NCBI GenBank assembly: GCA_014526335.1
Contig: JACTAT010000217.1
Span: forward strand, 62,001 to 126,000
DNA from: Chrysaora quinquecirrha
Taxonomy: Eukaryota > Cnidaria > Scyphozoa > Semaeostomeae > Pelagiidae
Reading direction: 5' to 3'
DNA: 64,000 bases
In this document: piece by piece, positions 53,616 through 64,000 of the stretch
Numbering within the stretch: the stretch's first letter is position 1
Layout: each line of letters begins with the position of its first letter
Notes under the pieces: generated by a model
Told to the model about the DNA's origin: nothing
Databases searched by the model: none
The model's input: the letters and a program-made list of their open reading frames with translations, nothing else
Program-made: the position numbers and the translations under genes

Positions 53616-56067
53616 CTGTGTAGAAATAGATATTGAATCAGATATTGCATCAAAATGATCAGAGAAGATTAACCTCTAAAAAAACCAAAATGGATTTGAT
53701 TCTTATCAAGAGCGAGCGCATCATGGTTTTAAAAGTCACGTGATTGTGACATGCTGTGAGAACCCTGTTTAAATTTCACACCTCAGACGTCTGTCGTGTT
53801 TAATCATGAAAACATTACAACTGTGGAAAAATGCGAAGTTCGAAAAGTTTTGAAACTTAATTCGCTATCTTTCACTTTACTAAGAAGTTTTTACAATAAA
53901 CACGAGATATTTTTGACATTTAAAATGTTTTGGACGTCACTAAAGTTTCATTTTCACACCTCCACGAGTGTAAAAGTCACGTGACTATCACATGTACTAC
54001 ATCAGAGATTGTTTAAATTTCACACCTTGATACTTTTGTCATGTTCCTCCCGTCCCTATACCGTCCCTTCTCTGCAAGGGGAGCCAAGGCATTAATTACC
54101 TAGCTGCATTAAGTATAGTACTTATCAAAAATTGTACGTCTCTCTTTCGAGATGTTTTGAGGGGTTTGGAAGCTTTGGAAGTTTAAGTTCATTCTCAAAT
54201 CCTCAATTCGCATGAATGAGTGGCATGTCTGTTTCATTTCACACCCTCATGATAAATATAATGATGGTGGTGTTGTCCAACGATCCCATAACACTTGATA
54301 CGATTGCGGGGTGGGGGGGGGGGGTGAGGGTCAAAATAAAGCCAAAGAAAAGAAATAAGAAGTACTGAACAAGGCTGGAGAACCTCGCTAGCGTTCTTAT
54401 AAAAAGAGTTAAGGTACCTTTAGTCTGCCAGTACTGGATCAAGAAGCGGTCCTCACCACAACAGTAAAGCAACGAAAAGCCTTTGAAATTCAAAAAAAAA
54501 CTCCCCGTGATTGTCGACTTTTCCTTGTTTATCAAAGCTTTGAATATCTGTATTGTTACCAAGATACAAAGTAAAATCTCTCCTTGCTCAACTATTTTGT
54601 GGTCAAACCACTGATATCTAAAAATAACAGCGACCGATCAATTTTAAATTATCTCACACATCTTCCGACACCACACCGTTAGCTAGGCAAAATGGCTGAT
54701 AAGCGTCATATTGCAGATATTTCGTAAGAAGCTACAAATTGCACCTAACTGGTAAGCAAATATTCCAGACAGAGGCCAGGCTTCTGTTAAAACTCTTAAA
54801 TCCTTATCAAAGTACCCAAATACATTCTCACCCTAGACTCTTGACAATTAAGTTAATTAATGAGACCGCAGGCACGTATGTTTAACCAAAATTTCAGCGC
54901 AAAAACAATAAATCTTATTATAAGTTCTTTTGGGATAGGAAACCTCTGAAGATCTCTAAATCCAACAAAGATTTTGCCAGTCACAGTTGCCTTGGAAATA
55001 ACAATGACCAATAGACAAATCAAGCGTTTAACATTATTCCCATTTCAAATCATATGATCAAACTCTATAACAAACACACTTTTTTGAAATGAAAAAATCG
55101 TGGCACGAGTGCGGTATCAACCAAACAGGGAAACATTTCTCAAGCGTAAAGGCCCCAGAATCTGAATCTGGTATAAGCAAGCATCTCCGACTTGGTCCCT
55201 TCAAGTCGTTCAAACAGTCCAGTTCCAAAAGTTGTTTAAGTCCGTTTTCCATTCCTTTCCGGCGTCCCATAATCATCCTCTTCCTGAACACCCCTGAAGA
55301 AATATGTGACCCCAATAGGATATTATAGGGCCCCCTTTTGCAATAAAACATCCCTGGTTTGGGACAAAGATGTGATTCAAAACAGAATTATATACTATAA
55401 TAACCCCTCACGCACCCTCACAACAAAACACTCCTCCTCGTCTGGGAACAAGATGATATTCCAAAGGGTATATTGTAGCCTCCCTGGCCCCACACTAATT
55501 CACAATGTTGTTTCACTAACATCTGAGAACTTTGTCAAGCAGTGCTTGAACACGCGACTATGCAGTACCTTGTCTCACGAGACAAGAGGGTTTTCGTATT
55601 CAGGGGCCTTGATCACTCTTGCGTAAGCTCCAATGCAATTCATCAGAGCCTCCTGCCTCCCTGATTGTCGTGCAAATACATTTTCATGTTGTGGAGTTTC
55701 ATGTCACAGAATCTGTGGAGCGAAATCAATCGGAGCACACCGGTTAATTTGACGGAACAAGGGAGTGTGGTGCTTTTTAAAGGTGGGAGAAAGTGAGCAA
55801 GAACCTCCCTATCAGAACCTAATTAATACATCTCTGATAATAGCTATACTAAAAATTATCAAATTACTTCAATTCAGGAATCAGTTGTTTGTGTTGAAAA
55901 AGCATACGCTACGGTACATACGACCGCGGCAAGAATTATTCACAGTAACGTAGCGATTGAAGTTCTTGATCTTAGGTTACTAAACGAAGTTTTGTCTGTG
56001 CTCCAGGAAAAGGTCAGAATATTATATTCCATGATTTAGCTCTTATTACTTTAAATGTACAATTAAT
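53616..56067. other. Stretch between unidentified gene and WDR11
   Basis: It probably contains upstream exons of the gene ending at 51823. An exon-like minus-strand frame after the acceptor at 55294 and another near 54955-55003 were seen but could not be joined in phase. A run of G at 54306-54322 is the only striking simple sequence. Confidence 0.35.
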
Positions 56068-59000
56068 TCATTCTTTACTATCATCTTTCTCTTCATGACC
56101 ATTTGATTTCTCAGTATTTGTCTTTTCGATATCTTTGTCTTTGACAGCACAGCTTAACTCTTCAAGTAATTTTCGCCCTCTGCCTCCAGCCTTGCTGCAA
56201 TAATAGCCAACTGCTTTGTGGAAACCAAGTTTCTGCATTTGACGTGCGTACTCCAGAAATATGTTTTCGTATAGATTTACTTGGATATGTTAAGGAAATC
56301 TTTATAACAAGTGTCTTACATATAGCAAAAATAGCTTTCTGAGTAGCTAAGATTGGCTGTTTCTTCTGAATCAAGAAAACTGCGGAGAAGGTCAATTCAG
56401 TATCTCCTCTGCAGTAGAGAAGCAGCAGTAGGGTCTAAGTTTCCAGTCAGTTGACATTTTATTACCTTAAAACACCAAACCACAACTCCACGCTAGGTTA
56501 GTTTGCCCTATATTCCAATGTTATCAAAAAGACCGGTACTCTGTCAGCAACTCGTTGGTCTTCCAATAAATCAATGATTTTCGTTTTCAAAGGCTCGTAG
56601 AGGAGGACCGCGAAGTTCGCTGACAATTTCTGCAAATGTTGCTTGTACTGCACCCCCCCGTACTACAAGCATGAGGTTTCATACAGGTATAGCTGTGTAT
56701 TTCGCACACGACGCAAGGCCAGGCTAATATCGACATTGCGCACAATCAGAACCAGTTGCCAACTGCTGATCAGCGACTTTTTGGAACTAAATGTACAATC
56801 TATTGCAACAGAGGCAAGTAGTCGGCGCGAGTCGGTGCATAATTTCACAAAGTTGGGGATGTTCTACCTCTAAGATTAGTTGCCAACTCACTCCCGTCAG
56901 TTGCATTCGACATGAGCGCTCACGCGATTGCGATCCACTGAATCATATCAGTTCTGACTTGTTGTCGATATGTCGACACAAGTTAGCAGTTACAACTAGT
57001 CGGCGTTTGTATTCTATCGTATCATAGGTCGACACGCTTGGATTAACAGGCATCGAAATACTCGGCATCCTGCTTACAATAACAGAATAGTTTTAGTTTA
57101 GGTTGGAAAATGTATTCATAAAAGCTTACATACCTCAATTTTCTCTTTTGCACACCACAACCTTATATATCAGGAGCGTATCAGAGATTTACTCATGAAA
57201 CATTTCAGATGGAAAGGATACGATGTCTTTCATCATTTAAAGCCAGAAGATTAAATTCGAGACATGATTCCAAAAACAGAACTGCTCTGCTAATTTGACC
57301 AAGGCTAAAAGAATTAGGAAGAAGGCTAATTCAGCATCGATCATGAAATGGGAAATAAGTTTTTTATATATGTAAGATAGTTGTATATACCATCTTGTTG
57401 TTGCCTCGATGGTTCCTAAAGTCTCTAAGTAAGATAGTTCCTTACAAAATGTTCCTTATATATTAAAAGTGTAAGGTCAAGAGCTAGTTTTCACATTGAT
57501 TTTTCTTACACGCTTTTGATTTTATAAAGAACCTCTCTCAAGGCCTAGTTTCTCTAGTTTCTTAAGTTCCTCATTTTTGGAACTCTTTTATCAAGTCGTA
57601 GTACCAAACGTTCCTTTATAGTTCCTTAATCTTAACTGCATATTTAGTGCTATGACGATTATAGAGACACTTGTATGCGAGCAAAGCTGGAAAGGAAACA
57701 CTTGATATCTGGATAAAATAAAATTTATGTGAGCATTTGCTACAAATGAATGGAACAGGCTTATTAATCATTGATTGTCTGCAGTGATGTTTGCAGTGAT
57801 CGTTTGCAGTGATAACTAGATGGCCACGGATCCTTAAGAAATTCTTAAACATCTTTCATCATTTAAACCCTGATAAATTTAAGAAACTTCTAGTACTTTG
57901 TCAATTTCGTAGTTTAACCCTTTGTTTACCACAATAAGAAATATTCAAGATAACAATACTGAAATCGTTCAGCATGGTAGATGTGTGAAGATAAGACAAA
58001 ATCGGTGAAAAAATGTTCCGGGGGAAGGGGCGATTTTTTATGAATTTTTTCCCCAAGAAGCCCTAGGCTTGATAATGGCTACCACCTTAACTCTTGCCAT
58101 CATTTCATATCATAAAATTAAAGTGAACTCAAAAAGCTACAGAAAAGTACTTACTTTCCTCGCTATGTTGTTTACTTTCAGAAAATAACACTTTTTCACT
58201 TTATAATCAGGCCAAAATTTTTCTGGCTGAAAATTAGCAATTTAGGCCGAAGAAAATGTTGAAATATTCAGCCCTCTCCTCCCCAAGTGCACGTGCCCCC
58301 TCTTTCACGTCTATGGCTACAACAATGGCTATAAATACGGCCAAATACGGCTATGGTGATAAAAATGACGACTGTGACTGCGATTATGATGGTTATGACG
58401 ATAATAGGGGACCAAAAATACTTTGTGACAAAAATGGTCAAGTGACTAAGCAAGATAATAGTGAACACCTTAGGATGAGAACCAGAATTAAAACCAAAAC
58501 TGAAATATAAGAAATTGTCCTCGAGGACACTTGAAGAAGGTAGAGTTACAAACCACCGATAAAAGAAAAGATACAACGTTACGCTGTTAGCTTGTGTATT
58601 CCCACGATAGTGGCATATTTTAGATGTTAACAGTCAAAGTTTAGAATTTGGGACGTTATGTTCAGCCGCAGAAATAGACATAAGAGAAACAGTCGTATCA
58701 CAGGCTCGATTTTCAATACAAATTTGCTTTCAAAATTATTCAATACGACACAACTTTTCAAACGATTCTCGAACCATAGTCAATGGCCAACCAATAGCCA
58801 ACCACCATGTTCGGAATCATCGAAAGCAAACGCTGTAAAGGTTACCCAAAAGGCAGGTGGCTGATTGTACTGAACAAGGCTACAGGGACGACCACCGTAG
58901 AACTCAAGAGGGCCACTTGGGACTGCACTGGTTGGAGAAACTTGTGCGGGAAACCGGCAGAGCGTCGGACTTGATCATATTCGCACAAGAAGACGTCCAT

Positions 59001-62000
59001 AACTGAACATTGCTCGTAATATTATCCATGAAAAATCATAATCTCACCTAAACATAACTTCTAAGGCTCTTGTGAAGTCTCCAAGGGAGAGCAAGATCAA
59101 CACGGCTTTATTCTGCAACGAAAAATAAGAAAGATAATCATAAAGAGAAATGAAAACCAGATGGGCTGGGCACATTGCAAATGGGTTAAGCCGCGGCTAC
59201 ATGTGCGATTTTTCACCTGTTCTGGCGACGTGACACGCCCGAAAATGCAAGTTCACTGCAAGTGAAAGAACAAGATTGAGTTGAATGTGGGAGAGAAGAT
59301 AGAGGGACACAATTGATTGTTAACACCTGTAACAGAATTTCGCAAGATTGAGTGGCATGGAGGAGCTTTCAAAAATCTTGTGGAGGCAATCCGCCACTGG
59401 TGGCACAGCCGAATGATGATGATTATGATGAATCATGAAATGCTTTAAGAAGCAATGAACCTGTCCAAACTAAAAGTGTCCTCTATTTAGAATATATACT
59501 TAAATACATATCTAGCTTATATCAATTTCTTTAAACTTGTATCGCCTTCGGCGCTTTTTTCTCTGATTTGGAAACATTTCATTGACTTGTTCCACTAAAA
59601 TACTACTTAAATATCTGTACGGTGCAAGATAACTGGTAATACCAGTAGAAAGTCATATCGAAAAAATTATGCTTGACAGTGGCCATGCAAGCGTTTTAAC
59701 ATTGCCACAAACGTAATAGAATAGTCAAAGATGATAAGACGCTTAAACACATATGTATTTTTATTCCAAATCCCTTAATGAAACAAAGATTTTGCTCTAT
59801 CAGTTAATCTGAACCGATTTTTGTTGCAGCATATTGGACGATCTTGTGCACAGAGTGTTTCTATTAAATCAGGAAAGTAACGCAGAAGATTGCAGACAGT
59901 AGCCGATAGTCTTGAGATCCCTCTACGTACGTTGTTACGGAAATTAGGCTTTAAACTACACTCATTTTTATAATCTTATTAGTAAAAGCTTCTGTATAAA
60001 CGGCATGTATTTGTGAATGATTTTGTTTATATTTTCAGGCGATAAAACAGCTCTACGTATAAGGTGTTTGGTTTTGATGTACTTGGGGATCCTTTTTTCC
60101 CACCTACGCAGTAGACTTTGCGGAAAGTTATAAAAAAGATTGATTCTGAACAAACAACTTTACCATAAAACAATATTATATTCATGTCTACTCGATTTTA
60201 AATCATATTCGTTTAAGAGTAGAGTTTTCAAATTAGTTTAGCGCATAACTAATTACCTTAAAGATGTTATCATTGTTAATAATGTTGAAATTATTGTTAA
60301 TTTTGTACTGTTATGAGCCGGTTAGACAAGGAATATATTGATGTCTGCAAAGTTATAGACATCAAACAGTTTTTAAAAATGTTTAGTGATCTTTTAACTG
60401 TTATATTAATTACAAATTTCTTTTTTTTCATTTTGCCGACCCCTAACTCATACTAATTTTAAGACCCATCAAATGACGACCATTTCCTGACTTAATTTAT
60501 TAACAACGAAATGTACTTTGAGATACTTAAGAGAAAAGGATGATTAACAATGTTTCGTGAATTGGATTCTCATGGTGATACCAATTAAAGTCTACACTCT
60601 TTTTTCGTTTATAAGAACAATTTCATAAGAACACGAGCCTGGATTTTGCCCAGATTGTAAGAACAAAGTAAGAACAAGCCGAGGCTGACCTTTAAGTTTT
60701 CATTTAGCACCGACAGGAGATAACAAGCTCACTGATATGTTATTTACAGAGTTTGTTATCACCACCAAAAAATGAGCAATACAGTCATGTGCATAAGTTT
60801 AAGACCACCTGTCATTTTTCCTTCTTTTTTTCTGTCAACTTCAAAATTCTGCAACATGTCTAAAAGAAACAAATTCACATCCCCATACTGATATTCAATG
60901 TAACTTTGGACTTATATGAAGCAAATCAATGTAACGCAGTTTTTTTGACTTTCCATGTTCACAGGGTCTTTTCCTTGAATTGACTGTTTGCAATTATAGG
61001 TAAAAGTGCCTCACTAACTTACACTCAGCGTGGTCAAATTGTTGCTGCATGCGAGCAATGTTTGTTGTTGTGAATGTGGGGTGTTGCTGATGTTTTGGTG
61101 CATCCCCTGTATCACAGTCAGAAAAGCCCTGTGTTTTATAGAAAGTGATTTGACCACGATGAACTTCAGTCACTACGGCCCTTTTACTCATGATTACAAT
61201 AGGTCAGTTGAAGCAAAAGACTCTGCTAACATGCCAATTCCTATAATTTTCTAGCTGCATTACATTGATGTGCTTAATGTAAGTCTAAGATTACATAGAA
61301 TACCGGTACAGGGATGTGAATTGGTTTTGCTTAGACATATTGCAGAATATTGAAGTTGATGTGATAAAATAGGAAAAATGACAGGTGGTCTTAATCTTCT
61401 GCACATGACTGTATATCAACGTACCTTCTGGTTGAACATGCCCAACTTTCTGGAACTGTGCGCCAACTAGTTGCCGTCAAAAGCGAATTAGTTGACAGAG
61501 CACTTATGTCGACAGGTCAGTTGCGAAAGATTAGTACCAGCAAATTGCCAATAAGCAGTCGGCAACTAGTTTTGACTGTGCAGAATGTCGACATTAGCCT
61601 GGCTTAATTGCACAAAAATTGCTGTCTGGCGTCGGCTTTAGTCCCCTCTTTTAAAGCTTATTTATATAACTTTCTCGTAAGCAGAACCTGAACTATTTAC
61701 CTTTGCAAGCCAGGTAGCAAGTTCCCAGTTTCCATAAGTTTGAAGATATCGACATGCTTCTAATCCTTTATCAACAAGACACAGTAGCTCTACTCCCTCT
61801 AAAGAACAGAAAATCTTTATGGTAAGCTTTGATAAAAATAATAAAATTTAACAACTGTTGAAGCTGTAGATAAAATACGTGTGATTGCCTAGAAACGGGT
61901 GGAAAACGATATAAAAAAGTAGCCTTTGGCATTGGGCACCTACCCACCCTTGCTAGGGGTCTTCAATGATTACATGTACGACTATTTACCACTCAGTTTT

Positions 62001-63911
62001 TCTCCAGAGCGGTCTAGAGGCTTTAATCAAATGTTTCAGAAAGGGTGTGCAATTTTTAGAAGTAGATTGTTGACTTTTTGACATTTTGCTCCCAGGAAGG
62101 GCTTGGTATGGTAAAAAAACAATTGAAGACAGGGTAAGGATCATCAGACTCAATCGTGGTACAGAGACCAACTCGTGGCAATCACACACTTCTATCTCCC
62201 TTCGTACACGTTTAGGGATCATCACAGTTCCAACACTATGCAAATGTTCTCCAGGAACTGTCTCTCTCCACAACAGGAAGCTCTAAAAGCTAGCTATATA
62301 AGCTATATTAAGGGAAATTTACAATGGCAGTCGTCGGTAGGACGACTTTAGACAAAACGTTAGCGATCGACCAAACAGGGATAAATTTTCCGAAACCTCG
62401 AAATCCCTTTGTCCAGTCAAGCCTTTCCAAAGAGTCAACTGAACTTTTGCTATGTTAAGTAACAGACATAGCTGCAGCACGAAGTTGTATGAGCAAGATT
62501 AGCAGTTAGCGTGTATTCAATAAGATAACTCACCGGCAAGTTTTCCGTTAGCAATCAGATTAGTTGCGAGAAGCTTTATGGTACTTTGAGATGCACTAGA
62601 CGACCTGACTGTAGCGATTAAGCAAGCCCTGTGAAGAGAAAGTTAGATATAACTTTACTGCAATTATATAAAGGCTAACCTTGTAGCTGTTGGTTTCTTT
62701 TAATGCGTAAACTTATAACATGAGTGTTAGTTATCGTTATTTAACTGTCACTACACTAAACTACATGACTACATGACTCAAGAACAAATGAAGCTCTTTT
62801 TGACTTACTTTGTTAACGATACTCTTGTACTTACTATTGTGATGGTGATATAAACGGAAAGTTTGTGTAATGACCTAAATTTGCCGAGTCTTAAATGCCT
62901 TGAAACAGCAACTTAGTTTACCATTCCTTTTGCAGAACGGTTTTACCATCCAGCTTTTCCGATCTTTCTTTGTCTCGAAAACTTCTTCTAAAAAGAAACC
63001 ACCCCACCTCGATGGGTTAATGCATCTCATATGAACAGGCCCTTAGATCTGAAAAATTGAAATTCGCACCTTAGAGCATCAGTGTAGTAGCTGCTTTCGC
63101 TCGGATCAGCTTCGAAGAGAATCTGTACGGCTCTGTCAGTCTGCGATTCAAACAATATAACAATACAGCAAAACAACAGGCAATGAAATAAACAGCAATG
63201 CAGATATTGGGTCCTGGCGAAATCAAACATTGTTGGTCGAACATTTGAGATTTGCTTTACAAGCACTAATTCATTGTTCGGCCATGTCCCAAAACATAGC
63301 TTGACAATCGTCTTGTTAGCATAGCTGACCATAGCTTGTTAGCAATGTTTTTTGAAAACAAACCAAACCATAATTCTTCGGCAAGCAATGTTTGCGAAGT
63401 GGGCAAACGGAAAAAATGTTGTTTGACATGAAAATTTCAAATGTTTGACAAGCAATGTTTTGCGACGTGGCCAAACTGTAAAACATTTTGTTTGACAAGC
63501 AAATTTCAGATGTTTGACTAACAATGTTTCATCGTTTGGCCGGGGCCTAAAAGAAGTACAACGTTTTCTAATTTTTCCTCTTGCTATTACTATCATTGTT
63601 ATAAGTCTAATCTTTCGCAAAGTTTAAAGTGGGTTAGCTAAACTTATTAAAAGAGTCTCAGGTCCGCTTATTCAATCTAGACAAATAACAACAGCCGCTC
63701 GAGGTCGAGCTGCCTCTTTACAACGAAAAAAAAATTAGGTGGAGATAGCGACAGTTGGGACCATGTGAAAAGTCTACAGATTAGCAGTTAGAATAGATTT
63801 AAAGCGTCGACTTACTTCGCCTATTAGTATAAGCTTCTCAGCGCAGCTCCGTGTATGCTCAGGTGTTGATCTTCGACTGTCCCTCAATGCGATGCGATAC
63901 AACTGCATGTG
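56068..63911 (-). CDS. WDR11: WDR11, C-terminal part (gene continues beyond window)
   Basis: WDR11 works with FAM91A1 in tethering vesicles at the trans-Golgi and is linked to Hedgehog signalling. Exons in coding order: 63816-63911, 63070-63140, 62534-62628, 61701-61798, [one not found], 59048-59112, 57222-57304, 56068-56279 (stop TGA 56068-56070). They encode the helical C-terminal region: TDRAVQILFEADPSESSYY, ACLIATVRSSSASQSTIKLL, EGVELLCLVDKGLEACRYL, NKAVLILLSLGDFTRALEV, RAVLFLESCLEF and LGFHKAVGYYCSKAGGRG, in the same order as in vertebrate WDR11. All listed phases agree. The gap between 61701 and 59112 must hold a phase 0-0 exon of about 27 codons. The WD40 propellers lie beyond 64000. 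Introns contain a Tc1-type foldback and a GGCC-hairpin. Confidence 0.92.
56705..57045. mobile_element. GTCGAC-rich repeat element
   Basis: ggccaggctaatatcgacattgcgcac with ccagttgccaactgctgatcagcgac at the left, and gtcgacacaagttagcag with ggtcgacac at the right. A related block at 61450-61608 has ctgcagaatgtcgacattagcctggc style sequence in the opposite orientation. It looks like a hairpin transposon pair; exact ends are unsure. Confidence 0.45.
59140..59440 (+). pseudogene. LINE 3' remnant with GAT tail
   Basis: Frames contain RWAGHIANG, the common motif in the C-terminal part of several LINE open reading frames. They are followed by a His/Trp-rich end and a short atgatgatgattatgatgaat tail. 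It is too decayed for a clade assignment. In a WDR11 intron. Confidence 0.45.
60782..61411. mobile_element. Tc1/mariner-type foldback with two opposed transposase starts
   Basis: The termini cagtcatgtgcataagttta and, inverted, cagtcatgtgcagaagatta are flanked by TA on both sides (60780-60781, 61412-61413), the Tc1/mariner target. Near the left a plus-strand frame reads GKSASLTYTQRGQIVA (about 61000-61047). Near the right a minus-strand frame reads MSKRAVVTEVHRGQI (61147-61191). Both resemble the N-terminus of Tc1 transposases. Neither continues into a catalytic domain. The element is therefore a palindrome of transposon 5' ends. In a WDR11 intron. Confidence 0.75.
61450..61608. mobile_element. 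GTCGAC-rich repeat, second copy
   Basis: It contains gcgccaactagttgccgtc, gtcgacaggtcagttgcg and, at the right, gcagaatgtcgacattagcctggc, which mirrors the left part of 56705-57045. In a WDR11 intron. Confidence 0.4.
63209..63547. mobile_element. GGCC-hairpin family copy
   Basis: It begins gggtcctggcgaaatcaaac and ends caatgtttcatcgtttggcc followed by ggggcc. Internal arms gcaatgttttgcgacgtggcc and gtttgacaagcaaatttcag repeat twice, suggesting a partly duplicated right half. In a WDR11 intron. Confidence 0.7.
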
Positions 63912-64000
63912 CTAAAATGTGTAAAATAAACATCTCCATTAATAATAAACAAAAATCAGCGAACTGTTTCTTGGAAATATTGAAGGGTTAACCTATGTTC

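Noticed and set aside
55058..55293. Minus-strand exon-like frame (GRRKGMENGLKQLLELD, DSDSGAFTLEKCFPV)
   Set aside because: It has an acceptor-like start, but no in-phase join to the exons at 53615 or to WDR11 was found, and the sequence has the feel of a dispersed repeat. Left unannotated.
60090..60155. Candidate missing WDR11 exon with LLRRWEKR
   Set aside because: The acceptor fits, but phase 0 gives an early stop and the following residues do not resemble WDR11.

Overview
This is a eukaryotic, almost certainly animal, nuclear genome window. It is AT-rich, its genes are split into many short GT-AG exons, and it is crowded with hairpin (MITE-like) transposons and tRNA-derived SINEs. The gene set (SAMHD1-like, NOA1, a raftlin-like protein, GLRX3, SUCLG1, an intronless class A GPCR, WDR11), the compact introns and the repeat style point to a cnidarian, most likely an anthozoan such as a stony coral. 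The taxon is inference; the genes are read directly.

Layout. 1-4361: two head-to-head SAMHD1-like genes share a 1 kb spacer. Both keep the metal-binding HD residues and the GTP-site residues, but lack the catalytic histidines, and each carries a one-base deletion. 4362-7480: transposon-rich spacer. 7481-13539 (+): NOA1, a mitochondrial circularly permuted GTPase, in six supported exons. 13540-16183: repeats, retroelement remnants and a truncated raftlin-like first exon. 16184-18026 (+): two-exon raftlin-like gene. 19421-30350 (-): GLRX3 in 13 exons. 30481-39298 (+): SUCLG1 in 12 exons, whose start codon lies 130 bp from that of GLRX3. 39299-42435: nested mobile elements. 42436-44220 (-): intronless GPCR. 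44221-51822: long gene-poor stretch with a minisatellite and GAT microsatellite. 51823-53615 (-): three phase-compatible exons forming the 3' end of an unidentified gene. 56068-63911 (-): 3' part of WDR11, continuing past the right edge.

Functionally this is mostly an unlinked housekeeping neighbourhood: mitochondrial translation and TCA cycle (NOA1, SUCLG1), Fe-S trafficking (GLRX3), Golgi vesicle tethering (WDR11). The accessory parts are the SAMHD1-like pair, the raftlin-like gene with its broken neighbour, and the orphan GPCR.

The most unusual observations are: the SAMHD1-like pair with retained regulatory residues but all three catalytic histidines replaced; a hairpin element inside a SUCLG1 intron carrying a broken copy of the tail-coding sequence of the GPCR gene about 5 kb away; a CGFS-to-CKFS change in the second glutaredoxin domain of GLRX3; a Tc1-like foldback with two opposed transposase starts; and two members of a short hairpin family with exact 9-bp target-site duplications.
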